DNA of 64,000 bases from Arthrobacter glacialis (GCF_002909445.1 NZ_PPXC01000008.1:62001-126000); one strand, 5' to 3'. Numbered from the stretch's first letter, positions 51,222-61,534 are shown. Made by a program: numbers and translations. The notes: a model not told the origin generated them from the letters alone.

Positions 51222-52771
51222 AATTCTTCCCCGACATTCTCATCAAGGGCCCTTAGTGAGGCGGCCGCATACACAGCGCGCAGCGGGGCTGCCGCCTTGT
51301 TAACTGTTTCCAGGGCCTCGGTCTCGTTGACTGAATCGGCCACGATGCCGCCGCCGGCCTGGACATAGGCCTTGCCGTCACGCAGCAGGGCCGAACGGAT
51401 GGCGATGGCCATGTCCATGTTGCCGGCAAAGTCCAGGTATCCAACAACGCCGCCGTAAATGCCGCGGCGATGCGGTTCCAGTTCGTCAATGAGACGCAGC
51501 GCCCTCGGCTTTGGAGCCCCGGACAGGGTTCCCGCGGGGAAGGTCGCGGCCAAGACGTCATAGGCGTTCTTGTCCGGGCTGAGGGTGCCCACCACGGTGG
51601 AGACCAGGTGCATGATGTGGCTGAAACGCTCCACCTCCATGAACTGGGTGACATCCACTGTGCCGGGGACACAAACCTTGGAAAGGTCGTTGCGGGACAA
51701 GTCAACCAGCATCAGGTGCTCGGAGCGTTCCTTGTCATCCTCCAGCAAGTCCTTGGACAGCCATTTGTCATCCTCCACCGTGCCGCCGCGCGGTCGCGAG
51801 CCTGCAATGGGGTGGGTGATGACCTCGTTGCCGCTGACGCTGACCAGGGCCTCCGGTGAGGATCCCACAATGGAGTAGGGCGCACCGTTGGAGTCCTCGA
51901 AGCTGTACAGGTACATGTACGGGCTGGGGTTGGTGTTGCGCAAGACGCGGTACACATCCAAGGCGGTGGCCTGGCATTCCATTTCAAAGCGGCGCGAGAT
52001 GACCACCTGGAACACTTCACCATCCACAATGGCTTCCTTGCTGCGGTCAAGCGCGGCCAGGTACTGGTTCCGGTCCCAGCGCTCCTGCACGCTCTCGGCA
52101 AAGCTGGCTGCCGGAACGTCCACCACGGACATGGGCTGGACCACGGGCTGGCGCAGTTGCTCCACCATGGCACGGACCCGGGCCACCGCGTCATGCCAGG
52201 CGCCGTCCACGTTCTCGTCGGTGCCGTTGGCGTTGATGGCATTGGCTATCAACAGCACGGTGCCTTCATTGTTGTCATGCACGGCCATGTCGGCCACAAG
52301 GTTCAGGGCAACTTCAGGCAGGTGCAGGTCATCGACGGGCGGCTCCGGGAGTTTCTCCCAGTGCCGCACAGCCTCCCAGCCCACAAAGCCCACCAAACCC
52401 GAGGTGAACGGCGGCAAACCATCGAACCGTTCGGTGCCCAACAGCTTCAGCGTTGCTTCCATGGCATCCACCGGGCTACCACCCAAGGGCACGCCCACTG
52501 GGGGTTCACCCTGCCAGAACGTCTCGCCGTCGCGCGTTGTCAAAGTGGCAATGGAGCGCACACCAATGAAGGAATAGCGAGACCACACCCCGCCCACGGC
52601 AGCCGATTCCATCAAGAACGTGCCCGGCGCCTCGGCGGCGAGGGAGCGGTACAGGCCAATGGGCGTTTGCGCGTCGGCGAGGACCTTCAGATGGACGGGG
52701 ACAACCCGGCGGCTGCGGGCCAATTCCCTAAATTCCGCCAGGGAGGGGCTGATGACACCTAGATCTTGCAT
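51218..52771 (-). CDS. trpE: Anthranilate synthase component I
   Basis: A 517-residue chorismate-utilising enzyme that makes anthranilate from chorismate using ammonia from TrpG. The N-terminal domain contains the tryptophan feedback site (LMESAAVGGVWSRYSFIG; the L-x-E-S motif). The catalytic part has VFQVVISRRFE, THPIAGSRPRGG, LVDLSRNDL and GTLSGAPKPRAL. No trpG is adjacent. The gene starts 60 bases after hisI and may be co-transcribed with it. No attenuator or leader peptide is visible in so short a gap. Confidence 0.95.
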   Translation of the reverse strand: MQDLGVISPSLAEFRELARSRRVVPVHLKVLADAQTPIGLYRSLAAEAPGTFLMESAAVGGVWSRYSFIGVRSIATLTTRDGETFWQGEPPVGVPLGGSPVDAMEATLKLLGTERFDGLPPFTSGLVGFVGWEAVRHWEKLPEPPVDDLHLPEVALNLVADMAVHDNNEGTVLLIANAINANGTDENVDGAWHDAVARVRAMVEQLRQPVVQPMSVVDVPAASFAESVQERWDRNQYLAALDRSKEAIVDGEVFQVVISRRFEMECQATALDVYRVLRNTNPSPYMYLYSFEDSNGAPYSIVGSSPEALVSVSGNEVITHPIAGSRPRGGTVEDDKWLSKDLLEDDKERSEHLMLVDLSRNDLSKVCVPGTVDVTQFMEVERFSHIMHLVSTVVGTLSPDKNAYDVLAATFPAGTLSGAPKPRALRLIDELEPHRRGIYGGVVGYLDFAGNMDMAIAIRSALLRDGKAYVQAGGGIVADSVNETEALETVNKAAAPLRAVYAAASLRALDENVGEEL

Positions 52772-52831
52772 GAAATGGTTGGCTTCCTTGAGTCAATCGG
52801 GTGAATGAAGCAAAACTACGAGGTGCGGGAG

Positions 52832-53272
52832 CTACTCGCCGCGGTGACCCACCACGGCTGTGAGTTCACGGTTGTCAAAACAGGTGTGTGTGCCGGTGTG
52901 GCAGGCTGCGCCCACCTGGTCAACTTCGATCAGCAGGGCGTCGCCGTCGCAGTCCAGGGCCACGCTCTTCACGTACTGGAAGTGCCCGGAGGTGTCGCCC
53001 TTGCGCCAGTATTCCTGGCGGGAGCGTGAGTAGAAGGTGACGCGTCCACTGCTCAGCGTCCGGCGCAGGGCCTCATCATCCATCCAGCCGAGCATCAACA
53101 CCTCATGGGTGTCGAACTGCTGAATGATGGCTGCAACGAGTCCCGCATCATCATGCTTGAGCAGGGCCGCCACCTCGGCGGGCAGTTCCTCGATGGTGGT
53201 GGCTGCTGCCGCAGCGATTGGCTGCGTGGCGGACTCGGCCGGCATTGACTGGGGTTCTGGATTGTGCTGCAT
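52832..53272 (-). CDS. hisI: Phosphoribosyl-AMP cyclohydrolase
   Basis: A 146-residue enzyme of the histidine pathway that opens the adenine ring of phosphoribosyl-AMP. The core has [38 protein letters not shown] and the zinc/magnesium site in [13 protein letters not shown] and [11 protein letters not shown] place the start at ATG 53272; the first 40 residues are an Ala- and Pro-rich extension. It is a stand-alone cyclohydrolase: the HisE activity is separate at 56349. It precedes trpE by 60 bases. Confidence 0.94.
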   Translation of the reverse strand: MQHNPEPQSMPAESATQPIAAAAATTIEELPAEVAALLKHDDAGLVAAIIQQFDTHEVLMLGWMDDEALRRTLSSGRVTFYSRSRQEYWRKGDTSGHFQYVKSVALDCDGDALLIEVDQVGAACHTGTHTCFDNRELTAVVGHRGE

Positions 53273-53402
53273 CAGTGCCAATTCTAGCGCCAGAAAGCGT
53301 CTCAAACCGTCATCGGGCTGCGCCGGCGAATGTAACCCGGGGTGAAATTCGTAAGCCAAGGACAGCCAAGCGGCGGTTCTTGATGCCAATTGGAGTCAAT
53401 AC

Positions 53403-54065
53403 ATGCTAATTTCACAAGTGATGCGATTTGTAGAGCCGTCCCGAGAAGTACTCGCCGAAACCTTGCTGGCAGCAGGTCCGGGAGCTAACACACTCTGTGA
53501 AGGATGGCGGACCCAGGAACTGGCCGCTCACCTTTACCTGCGCGAACACAATCCCCGCGCCGGCCTGGGCATGGTGCTCAAACCCTGGCGCAAAGCCACT
53601 GAAAAGGCCATTGCCAAGCTCGCGGCCGAGTCCAGCACGCCCGAGGCGTATGCAGCCTTGGTGGAAAAGTTCCGTGCCGGCCCGCCCAAAATTTCACCCT
53701 TTGCCTTGAAAGCTGTTGAGCACAGTGCGAACCTCGCGGAGTTCTTCATCCACACCGAAGATGTCCGCCGCGCCTCGGACCGCTGGGCGCCGCGCGCCTT
53801 GGATGCCGAGTACTCACAGGCGCTCTGGGCTGAACTGATCACCCGGGCAGCCATTCTCTACCGCAGCGTTGACCTGGGCGTCGTTTTGGTCAACGCCAGC
53901 GGACCCCGGCACGTCGCCAAACGAGCACCCGTCTCCGTGGCCATCATTGGCGAGCCGGGTGAGCTGCTCATGCACGCCAACGGCCGCACAGGCCAGGCTT
54001 TGGTCTCCTTTGAGGGCCAGCAAGACGCCGTGGCACTTTTGCAGACAGCGTCGGTGGGGCTCTAG
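53403..54065 (+). CDS. TIGR03085-type DinB-like metal-binding protein
   Basis: Up to 220 residues (about 214 if ATG 53421 is used). The start pattern MRFVEPSREVLAETLLAAGP, then TLCEGWRTQELAAHL and HTEDVRRA, matches the actinobacterial TIGR03085 family of the maleylpyruvate-isomerase-like superfamily. The metal-binding histidines are in AAHLYLREH and FIHTED. The function is unknown; a thiol-dependent transferase role is inferred from the fold. It diverges from hisI and lies before an uncharacterised gene on the same strand. Confidence 0.8.
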   Translation: MLISQVMRFVEPSREVLAETLLAAGPGANTLCEGWRTQELAAHLYLREHNPRAGLGMVLKPWRKATEKAIAKLAAESSTPEAYAALVEKFRAGPPKISPFALKAVEHSANLAEFFIHTEDVRRASDRWAPRALDAEYSQALWAELITRAAILYRSVDLGVVLVNASGPRHVAKRAPVSVAIIGEPGELLMHANGRTGQALVSFEGQQDAVALLQTASVGL

Positions 54066-54099
54066 CTTTTCTTAGGCCGCCAGCGTTCGCATCTAGTGG

Positions 54100-54531
54100 A
54101 TGGAAAAGTTCATGAGTGCACTTGACTGGGGCAACGCCGGCACCAACGACTCCCCGTGGCTGTTGAAAACCCCACCCGGCACCTCCGAGTACACCATGTA
54201 CCGCAACGAATCAGCAGACCCGCCAGAACTTGTGTGCACGGTGGGCAAAACAGTTTTGAAGTACCAGCTTCGCCTCGTTGCCGACTTGGCGGCCATGCTT
54301 GCCGAGCACGGCGACTGGATGGAACTGGGCAGCGCTGATGAGCAGAAAACCGCCAAAGACGGCACCGTGGAGGCCTGGGCCCGGGCCGAGTCCAATCCTG
54401 TGGGCGGCTGGTACGGATTGAAGAAGGGCTACCGCGGACGTGTCGGCATGTACCTGCCGCCGCTGCTGGAGGAACTGGGCCTGGCTGAGGTGGAGCACAA
54501 TCCACGTAACAACCGGATGCGCGCACTCTAA
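54100..54531 (+). CDS. Conserved hypothetical actinobacterial protein
   Basis: A 143-residue soluble protein (139 if started at the second ATG, which gives MSALDWGNAG). It has a distinctive sequence with LKTPPGTSEYTMYRNESADP, VGKTVLKYQLRLVADLAAML and NPVGGWYGLKKGYRGRVGMY. The strong composition and even codon use show a real gene. I recall proteins like this across high-GC Actinobacteria but no function. It is followed after 20 bases by a very long hairpin. Confidence 0.65.
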   Translation: MEKFMSALDWGNAGTNDSPWLLKTPPGTSEYTMYRNESADPPELVCTVGKTVLKYQLRLVADLAAMLAEHGDWMELGSADEQKTAKDGTVEAWARAESNPVGGWYGLKKGYRGRVGMYLPPLLEELGLAEVEHNPRNNRMRAL

Positions 54532-54550
54532 CCCCGCCTCGCCTCGCCCC

Positions 54551-54619
54551 GCCTCGTGAACGGGCAGTAGTTGTTGATGTTTGCGTGAAACATCAACAAC
54601 TACTGCCCGTTCGCGAGGC
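54551..54619. terminator. Very long near-perfect hairpin between convergent genes
   Basis: Arms of 32 bases (54551 to 54582 and 54588 to 54619) pair completely except for one T-G wobble, around a 5-base GCGTG loop. It sits between the convergent gene at 54100 and hisF. It has no T-tract, so it is not a standard intrinsic terminator, though it may stop polymerase both ways. Its length suggests a mobile or repeated hairpin. Confidence 0.75.
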
Positions 54620-54630
54620 CGGCGAGGGAA

Positions 54631-55401
54631 TCAGCGGACTTCGTAACCGGCGTCGCGAATAGCCTTTTTCACATCGGCAATGGCATGGTCCGGCCCAAAG
54701 TGGAACACGGATGCGGCCAGCACAGCGTTGGCACCGGCAGCTACGGCGGGCGGGAAATGCTCCGGCTTGCCGGCACCGCCCGAGGCAATGATGGGGATGT
54801 GCACGGCGGCGCGAACCAGCCGGATCAGCTCCAGGTCAAAGCCTTCCTTGGTGCCGTCGGCGTCGATCGAGTTCAGCAGGATCTCCCCTACACCGCGGTC
54901 GGCCGCTTCCTTGGCCCATTCGATGGCGTCCATCCGTGTGCCCTCGCGGCCACCGTGGGTTGTCACTTCATAGCCCGACGGCGTGATCCCGCCCTGCGTG
55001 CGGCGCGCGTCAACGCTGAGCACCAGAACCTGCGAACCAAAACGGTGGGTGATCTCATCGATGACGCCGGGGCGGGCAATCGCTGCTGTATTGATGGAGG
55101 CCTTGTCAGCCCCATGGCGCAGCAGCTTGTCCACATCGGACACCTCGCGCACTCCCCCGCCAACAGTCAGCGGGATGAAGATCTGCTCGGCAGCGCGGGA
55201 GACAACATCAAAGGTTGTCTCCCTGTTCCCGGAGGAGGCCGTGACGTCCAGGAACGTCAGCTCATCGGCCCCGGCAAGGTCGTAACGCTTTGCCAACTCA
55301 ACCGGGTCACCGGCGTCGCGCAGGTTTTGAAACTTGACGCCCTTGACCACGCGGCCGGCGTCGACATCCAGGCACGGAATGACCCTGATGGCAACACTCA
55401 T
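54631..55401 (-). CDS. hisF: Imidazole glycerol phosphate synthase, HisF subunit
   Basis: A 256-residue (beta/alpha)8 cyclase that, with HisH, converts PRFAR and ammonia to imidazole glycerol phosphate and AICAR. Catalytic residues are visible in [14 protein letters not shown] (D) and [14 protein letters not shown] / LNSIDADGT (second D). Phosphate loops are at VGGGVR and ASGGAGK. Start ATG 55401. hisH and hisA are not in the window. It lies 11 bases after hisG. Confidence 0.95.
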   Translation of the reverse strand: MSVAIRVIPCLDVDAGRVVKGVKFQNLRDAGDPVELAKRYDLAGADELTFLDVTASSGNRETTFDVVSRAAEQIFIPLTVGGGVREVSDVDKLLRHGADKASINTAAIARPGVIDEITHRFGSQVLVLSVDARRTQGGITPSGYEVTTHGGREGTRMDAIEWAKEAADRGVGEILLNSIDADGTKEGFDLELIRLVRAAVHIPIIASGGAGKPEHFPPAVAAGANAVLAASVFHFGPDHAIADVKKAIRDAGYEVR

Positions 55402-55412
55402 GGGTCTTCTCC

Positions 55413-56258
55413 CTAGATGCGGCAGGCGTGGATGTTGCTGACCAGGATGGCACGGGCGCCAAGATCGTACAGCTCGTCCATGATCCGGTTGGTGTCCTTG
55501 GACAAGACCATCGAGCGCACAGCCACCCAGTCCGAGTCGCGCAGCGGCGAAACCGTGGGCGATTCCAGACCCGGGGTCAGTGCCGTGGCCTTCTCCATGA
55601 GCGTCTTGGGCACGTCGTAGTCCAGGAGCACGTACTGGCGCGCCACCAAAACGCTGTGCAGGCGGCGGATCAACACTTCCACCCCGGCCGGCGGGGTAAC
55701 GCCGCGGCGGCCAATCAACAAGGCCTCCGAGTTCAGGATGGGCTCGCCGAAAATTTCCATGCCGGCTGCCTTGAGCGTGCTGCCGGTTTCGACGACGTCG
55801 GCAATGGCGTCAGCCACGCCCAGCCGCACGGACGACTCAACGGCACCGTCAAGGCGGACAACCTTGGCGTTGATGCCAAGTTCGGCCAGGTACTCACGCA
55901 ACAGGCCGTCATAGCTGGTGGCCAGGCGCTTGCCTTCCAGCTCGGCAGCCTTGCTGAAGTGGCCCACGGGCCCGGCAAAGCGGAAGGTGGAGCGGGCAAA
56001 GCCCAGCGGCAACAGCTCTTCGGCATCCACCTGGGCGTCCATGAGCAGGTCACGGCCGGTGATGCCAACATCCAGCGTTCCGGCGCCAACATAAACGGCA
56101 ATGTCGCGGGGACGGAGGAAGAAGAATTCAACGTTGTTCTCAGGGTCAACCATGACCAGCTCGCGGCTATCGCGGCGTTGGCGGTAACCAGCCTCCGCCA
56201 ACATGGCTGAGGCGGCTTCGGACAGGGCACCCTTGTTCGGGACGGCAACACGCAGCAT
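55413..56258 (-). CDS. hisG: ATP phosphoribosyltransferase (long form)
   Basis: A 281-residue enzyme for the first step of histidine synthesis, joining ATP and PRPP. The catalytic domains carry [31 protein letters not shown] and the PRPP-binding region [17 protein letters not shown]. The C-terminal ACT-like domain (from about residue 205) gives histidine feedback inhibition and marks the HisZ-independent long form. Start chosen at ATG 56258. Confidence 0.95.
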   Translation of the reverse strand: MLRVAVPNKGALSEAASAMLAEAGYRQRRDSRELVMVDPENNVEFFFLRPRDIAVYVGAGTLDVGITGRDLLMDAQVDAEELLPLGFARSTFRFAGPVGHFSKAAELEGKRLATSYDGLLREYLAELGINAKVVRLDGAVESSVRLGVADAIADVVETGSTLKAAGMEIFGEPILNSEALLIGRRGVTPPAGVEVLIRRLHSVLVARQYVLLDYDVPKTLMEKATALTPGLESPTVSPLRDSDWVAVRSMVLSKDTNRIMDELYDLGARAILVSNIHACRI

Positions 56259-56348
56259 TTGAAAGTTTCTTTCAGATCGGTTCAAGCAAAAGTTTTTTGG
56301 CGTTTCCAACGCCTTTTCAGGGTCGACTCAAGCAGCCACAGCGCGTGG

Positions 56349-56612
56349 CTATAGATGCTTGTAAACGTCCTGAAGGGTCAGTCCTTTTGCGATCATCATG
56401 ACCTGCAGGTGGTAGAACAGCTGGGAAATCTCTTCGGCACAGGCCTCTTCCGATTCATACTCGGCGGCCATCCATACCTCAGCAGCTTCCTCAACCACTT
56501 TCTTGCCGATACCGTGAATGCCGGATTCAAGTTCGGCGACGGTACGGGAGCCGGCGGGCCGGGCTGCGGCTTTCGCACTGAGCTCATCAAAAAGGGATTC
56601 GAAGGTCTTCAC
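56349..56612 (-). CDS. hisE: Phosphoribosyl-ATP diphosphatase
   Basis: An 87-residue all-helical pyrophosphohydrolase of the MazG superfamily that converts phosphoribosyl-ATP to phosphoribosyl-AMP. The metal-binding acidic residues are in [20 protein letters not shown] and [13 protein letters not shown]. The start is GTG 56612 ([11 protein letters not shown]), which fits the family length. It comes before hisG with a 90-base gap, while the partner cyclohydrolase hisI is 3.3 kb away. Confidence 0.92.
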   Translation of the reverse strand: MKTFESLFDELSAKAAARPAGSRTVAELESGIHGIGKKVVEEAAEVWMAAEYESEEACAEEISQLFYHLQVMMIAKGLTLQDVYKHL

Positions 56613-56722
56613 GGAGTCCAGCTTACTTGCTTTACGGGCCGTCCAAGGATTCACCCACCAGCCGCGTCCAACATGTGGACATTTTCCCGCGCCTGCCCGC
56701 CGGGCACGGCAGCTGGCTGAAG

Positions 56723-56827
56723 TTATGCGCCGGACCCATGACGAGTTCGGCGCATAATTTCATTCCTCTGAAGCTGTGCGTAAAACTCGGCTCGAGTTCA
56801 GCGCATAAGTACTTATGCGCAGAACTC
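56723..56827. repeat. Palindromic repeat cluster between ribH and hisE
   Basis: TTATGCGCCG at 56723 pairs with CGGCGCATAA at 56748, and a 34-bp palindrome with one mismatch per arm lies at 56794 to 56827 (GAGTTCAGCGCATAAGT and its inverse). The motif GCGCATAA recurs several times. The 247-base gap has no supported gene. It could end the rib operon or be a repeat element. Confidence 0.65.
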
Positions 56828-56859
56828 ATGGCGGGTTCCGCGCAAAAGTTCAGGAACGG

Positions 56860-57993
<1,134 letters not shown>

Positions 57994-58001
<8 letters not shown>

Positions 58002-58638
58002 GACCGGGCCCTCCCGCCATGTGGTCAACGAGGTCGGCGATGGAAATCAGCAACAGGCCCTGCTCATCGGCGAACTGTCGCAAACCGGGCAGCCTGACCA
58101 TTTCGCCGGCGTCGTCCACCACCTCGGCAATGACACCGACGGGCTGCAACCCTGCCAACTTGCACAGGTCGACGGCTGCTTCTGTATGCCCGGGACGCTG
58201 GCGCACTCCCCCGGCCACGGCGCGAAGGGGGAACATGTGCCCGGGCCGGGTGACGGCGTCGGGCATGGATTGCGGGTCAGCGAGAACTGTTGCACTCAGC
58301 GACCTGTCGGTGGCGCTGATGCCCGTGGAGACACCGTGCGTGGCGTCGCAGCTGACAGTGTATGCCGTGCCCTTGGCGTCCTGGTTGACCTCCACCATGG
58401 GCGGCAGCGCCATGGCGTCAGCCCGGTCGTGGTCCATGGGTATGCAAATCACCCCGGAGCTGTGCCGGATGGTCCAGCCCATGAGTGCGGGGGTGCTGTG
58501 CTGGGCGGCAAAAATGATGTCGCCCTCGTTTTCCCTGTCCTCGTCATCGACCACCAGGACCGCCTCGCCCCGAGCCATCGCGGCGATGGCCAGGGACACC
58601 GGGTCCAGCAGCGTGACGGGATCTGTTGCGGCACTCAT
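57994..58638 (-). CDS. ribB: 3,4-dihydroxy-2-butanone 4-phosphate synthase
   Basis: A 214-residue enzyme that makes the four-carbon unit of riboflavin from ribulose 5-phosphate. The metal-binding and catalytic residues are in VVDDEDRENEGDIIFAAQ, SGVICIPMD, THGVSTGISATDRS, RPGHMFPLRA and GHTEAAVDLCKLAG. The start ATG 58638 overlaps the ribE stop by ATGA. Its C-terminus stops just where a RibA domain would start in the fused form. Confidence 0.93.
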
Positions 58639-59267
58639 TGGGCATCCGCCTCAAGTGTGCTGAATTCCAGCAGGCGCTGGGCGTATTTGGCCAGCACATC
58701 CACTTCCAGATTGACGGTCCCGCCAACACCCTTGGCGCCCAAGCCTGTTTTTTCCAGCGTGACGGGGATGAGCCCCACCTCAAACCACTGCTCCGGCAAC
58801 GCGGCCGGGCTGACGGCAGTCACTGTCAGGGACACGCCGTCGATGGCGATGGAGCCCTTTTCTGCAATGTAGCGCGACAACTCCCGGGGCACGGCAAAGC
58901 GCAGGCGGTCCCATTTGCCCTGGTTCTCGCGTTCGAGCAGGGAACCAACACCGTCCACATGGCCTTGCACCACATGTCCGTCCAGCCGCCCGCCAGCCAC
59001 CACGCAGCGTTCCAGATTGACGGTGTCGCCCACGTGCAGTTCACCTGTTGTGGTGCGCAGCAGGGTTTCGCCCATGACATCTACTTCAACCGTGCCCCCG
59101 TCCAGGCGCACCGCGCTCAGGCACACACCGTTGACGGCCAAGGAGCCGCCAAGGGCCAGCCCGTCCAGGACGTCACCGGCCTTCACAACCAGCACGGCAC
59201 TGTCCGATTCCGGCTGCTGCTCAAGGCTGACCACTGTGCCGCGGCCTTCAATAATTCCTGTAAACAT
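58635..59267 (-). CDS. ribE: Riboflavin synthase, alpha chain
   Basis: A 210-residue enzyme made of two similar beta barrels that dismutates two lumazines to riboflavin. It has the classical start MFTGIIEGRGTVVSLEQ, the first-barrel motif GGSLAVNGVCLSAV, and the second-barrel start VQGHVDGVG with SIAIDGVSLTVTAV. Full length. It lies four bases after ribD and overlaps ribB by four. (Some call this gene ribC.). Confidence 0.94.
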   Translation of the reverse strand: MFTGIIEGRGTVVSLEQQPESDSAVLVVKAGDVLDGLALGGSLAVNGVCLSAVRLDGGTVEVDVMGETLLRTTTGELHVGDTVNLERCVVAGGRLDGHVVQGHVDGVGSLLERENQGKWDRLRFAVPRELSRYIAEKGSIAIDGVSLTVTAVSPAALPEQWFEVGLIPVTLEKTGLGAKGVGGTVNLEVDVLAKYAQRLLEFSTLEADAQ

Positions 59268-59270
59268 GCT

Positions 59271-60386
59271 CTATTTTCCTTCCACGCTGGCGGCCTTGGC
59301 CGGCATCAACGTCAATTTCAGGTCCGGGCCCAGAATTTCCACAGGCCCCCGCGTGGTGCTGTCCCATTCCCAGCGTTGGGCGTTTTCAAGGGTTCCAATG
59401 CCGAGGTCGGTCAGGGCTGGAATGCCAGCGCCCAACAGGGTCGGCGCAAGGTAGACAACCAGCTCATCCACCAGCCCCTGTGCAAGGAACGCCGCGTTGA
59501 TTTTGGCACCGCCCTCAATCATCAGGTGCCCCACTCCGCGCGCTTGCAGTTCCCGGACGACGGCGGCCGGATCGTGGGTTTGCAGGGCCAGGAAGTCGTC
59601 CGTGCCCGCCTTGCCGCGGACGGCTGCATCCGCTGGAATTTCTCGCAGGCCCATCACCACGCGCAGGGGCTGCTTGGCGGAGTCTGCGCCGTCGGCGGCA
59701 CGTGCTGTGAGCCGCGGGTTGTCCGCGATGACAGTTCCCGTGCCCACCACAATGGCATCCACGCGGGCACGCAGTTCGTGCGAGTCCTGCCGGGACTCCT
59801 TCGAGGTGATCCACTGGCTGGTGCCGTCCACCGCGGCGATGCGCCCGTCAACGGTTTGCGCCAGCCTGGCCGTGATGAACGGCCGGTTCTCCCGGACGGC
59901 AATAAACCACTGCCGGTTGAGATCTTCGGCTTCGGTGGCCATCAACCCCATCCGGACGTTGATGCCTTCGTTGTGGAGAATCTCCGCTCCGCCGGCCGAA
60001 GTCTTGTTCGGATCCGGCAACGCGAACACCACGTTCCCAATTCCAGCGTCCAGGATGGCCTGGGTACACGGCCCGGTCCGGCCCACATGGCTGCACGGTT
60101 CGAGGGTGACAATGAGGGTTGCTGCCGAGAGGTCGCGTTTCACCCCGGTGCCCAGCAGGCGGTTGATCACATCGGCTTCAGCGTGGGCGGTCCCGGCACC
60201 CTTGTGATAACCAATGGCCAGGAACGTCCCATCGGCGTCAATAATCACTGCCCCTACCAGGGGGTTGGAGCTGCGGACGCCCTGCCGTGCCGCCGAGAGA
60301 GCAGTCTCCATGCCGAGCACCTCGGCATGTGTGAAGTGCTCCGGCTCGGGGCTCATGCCGCCTTGGTTCATGGTGTTCAAGTTCAT
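59271..60386 (-). CDS. ribD: Bifunctional riboflavin deaminase/reductase
   Basis: A 371-residue fusion. The N-terminal deaminase domain has the zinc site HAEADVIN and EPCSHVGRTGPCTQ; the C-terminal reductase domain (from about residue 150) has TARLAQTVDGRIA, the NADPH site and IEGGAKINAAFLAQGLVDEL. Together they deaminate and reduce the GTP-derived pyrimidine. I start it at ATG 60386, which overlaps the transporter stop by ATGA; an internal ATG gives MSPEPEHFTHAE. Intact. Confidence 0.94.
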   Translation of the reverse strand: MNLNTMNQGGMSPEPEHFTHAEVLGMETALSAARQGVRSSNPLVGAVIIDADGTFLAIGYHKGAGTAHAEADVINRLLGTGVKRDLSAATLIVTLEPCSHVGRTGPCTQAILDAGIGNVVFALPDPNKTSAGGAEILHNEGINVRMGLMATEAEDLNRQWFIAVRENRPFITARLAQTVDGRIAAVDGTSQWITSKESRQDSHELRARVDAIVVGTGTVIADNPRLTARAADGADSAKQPLRVVMGLREIPADAAVRGKAGTDDFLALQTHDPAAVVRELQARGVGHLMIEGGAKINAAFLAQGLVDELVVYLAPTLLGAGIPALTDLGIGTLENAQRWEWDSTTRGPVEILGPDLKLTLMPAKAASVEGK

Positions 60387-61123
60387 GATTTGACCTCTCG
60401 ATTGCTCACAGTGATGTCGGGGAAAGTGGCATCGACTGATACCTGGCGGGCCAAGGCGTCGCTGGTGCGCCGCACCCGCCACCAAACAAAGAATCCGGCC
60501 AAGGTGAAAGCGCCGTAGAAGATGTACATGAAGGCGGAGGCGTAGTAGCCGGCGCTAAAGAGCAACGGCACGCCCACCAAGTCCACGGCAACCCAGATGA
60601 GCCAGAACTCCACCCACCCCTTGGCCATCCCGTAGGTGGCCAAAAGTGAGCCCATGAAAATCCAGGCGTCCGCCCACACGGGTTCGTAGGAACCCAGGGC
60701 GCGGAAAATTGGTGTGAGAATTGCTGTTCCGGCGATCATGGTCCCCACCAGGGCCCAGCGTACGCGGACTCCGGCCCAGCGCGGCTCAACGGCTTCGCCA
60801 ACGTGCGTGCCGTCGTCGTTCTTGGTATGGCGGGTTTGGTTCCACCTGTGCCAGCCGTACACGGAGACGGCGATGAACATGATTTGGCGGCCGGCTTGGC
60901 CCAGCAGGTTGACGTGGTCGGCCGAGCCGAAGACCGAGCCCATGAAGACGGTGAACAGCAGGAGATTGCCGATGATGCCCACGGGCCATGCCCAGATTTT
61001 ACGGCGCATTCCGCCGAGGGCGCTGGCGAGCCCAAAAAGATTGCCTATGACTTCACGCCAGAGCAGGAATCCGCCACCGGCAAATTCAAGTTTGGCGTCA
61101 AAGAGCCATCGCAGAAAGTCCAT
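60383..61123 (-). CDS. ribM: PnuC-family transporter, probably for riboflavin (RibM/PnuX)
   Basis: A 246-residue membrane protein of the PnuC family with about seven helices and typical motifs (EVIGNLFGLASALGGM, WPVGIIGNLLLFTVF, YGWHRWNQ). PnuC homologues usually import nicotinamide riboside, but in Actinobacteria the paralogue encoded with rib genes behind an FMN riboswitch (PnuX/RibM) takes up riboflavin. That context is what decides the call here: an FMN riboswitch lies 120 bases upstream and ribD overlaps its stop by four bases. The start is ATG 61123. Confidence 0.85.
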   Translation of the reverse strand: MDFLRWLFDAKLEFAGGGFLLWREVIGNLFGLASALGGMRRKIWAWPVGIIGNLLLFTVFMGSVFGSADHVNLLGQAGRQIMFIAVSVYGWHRWNQTRHTKNDDGTHVGEAVEPRWAGVRVRWALVGTMIAGTAILTPIFRALGSYEPVWADAWIFMGSLLATYGMAKGWVEFWLIWVAVDLVGVPLLFSAGYYASAFMYIFYGAFTLAGFFVWWRVRRTSDALARQVSVDATFPDITVSNREVKS

Positions 61124-61245
61124 CGTTACCTATACCCTTTCAAGACCGCGATGGCTCCGGGGGTAACGACAGAACGGGCTCACCCGTGCGACGGCGCCAA
61201 CAGCGTATGCGGCTGCGACACCTTTGGCGGGTGGCCAAAACTGTT

Positions 61246-61386
61246 CGTGCTTCTCCCATCCAGACTTTAACTGTCGGTTCCGGAATTTCACCAGATCAAC
61301 CGTGCGCTGCCTGCTGTTTCCAACTGGCTGCGCGCGGGTCGCGGACTATAACCGCCGGTTCGGAATTACACCGACCCCGGAGCACG
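61246..61386 (-). promoter_or_regulatory. FMN riboswitch (RFN element)
   Basis: On the minus strand the conserved RFN core is nearly complete: CCGGGGTCGGTGTAATTCCG, ACCGGCGGTTATAGTCCGCG, GGTTGATCTGGTGAAATTCC and CAGTTAAAGTCTGGATGGGA. The base stem pairs CGTGCT with AGCACG at the two ends. It lies 122 bases before the ribM start and controls the six-gene rib operon: FMN binding should lower expression. A GC-rich hairpin (ACGGGTGAGCCCGT) between it and ribM may be the expression platform. Confidence 0.95.
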
Positions 61387-61534
61387 TGATACTTCATTTT
61401 TGCTGCCCGCCATTGCGAACGGCACTTATAGTATGGCACCTTATTATGGCGCCATTTGCATTGCCTACTTCTTATGTAATGCGCGGTGGGTCCAATTCAT
61501 TCCCGCCCTATTAAAGTCTATGAAGCGGGGAAGT

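Noticed and set aside
52700-52831. A trp attenuator with leader peptide before trpE
   Set aside because: The 60-base gap between hisI and trpE is too short, and I see no run of Trp codons or alternative hairpins.
58626-60518. A 630-codon open frame opposite ribE and ribD
   Set aside because: It spans two certain genes on the other strand and has no ribosome-binding site or recognisable domain; an artefact of high-GC codon use.
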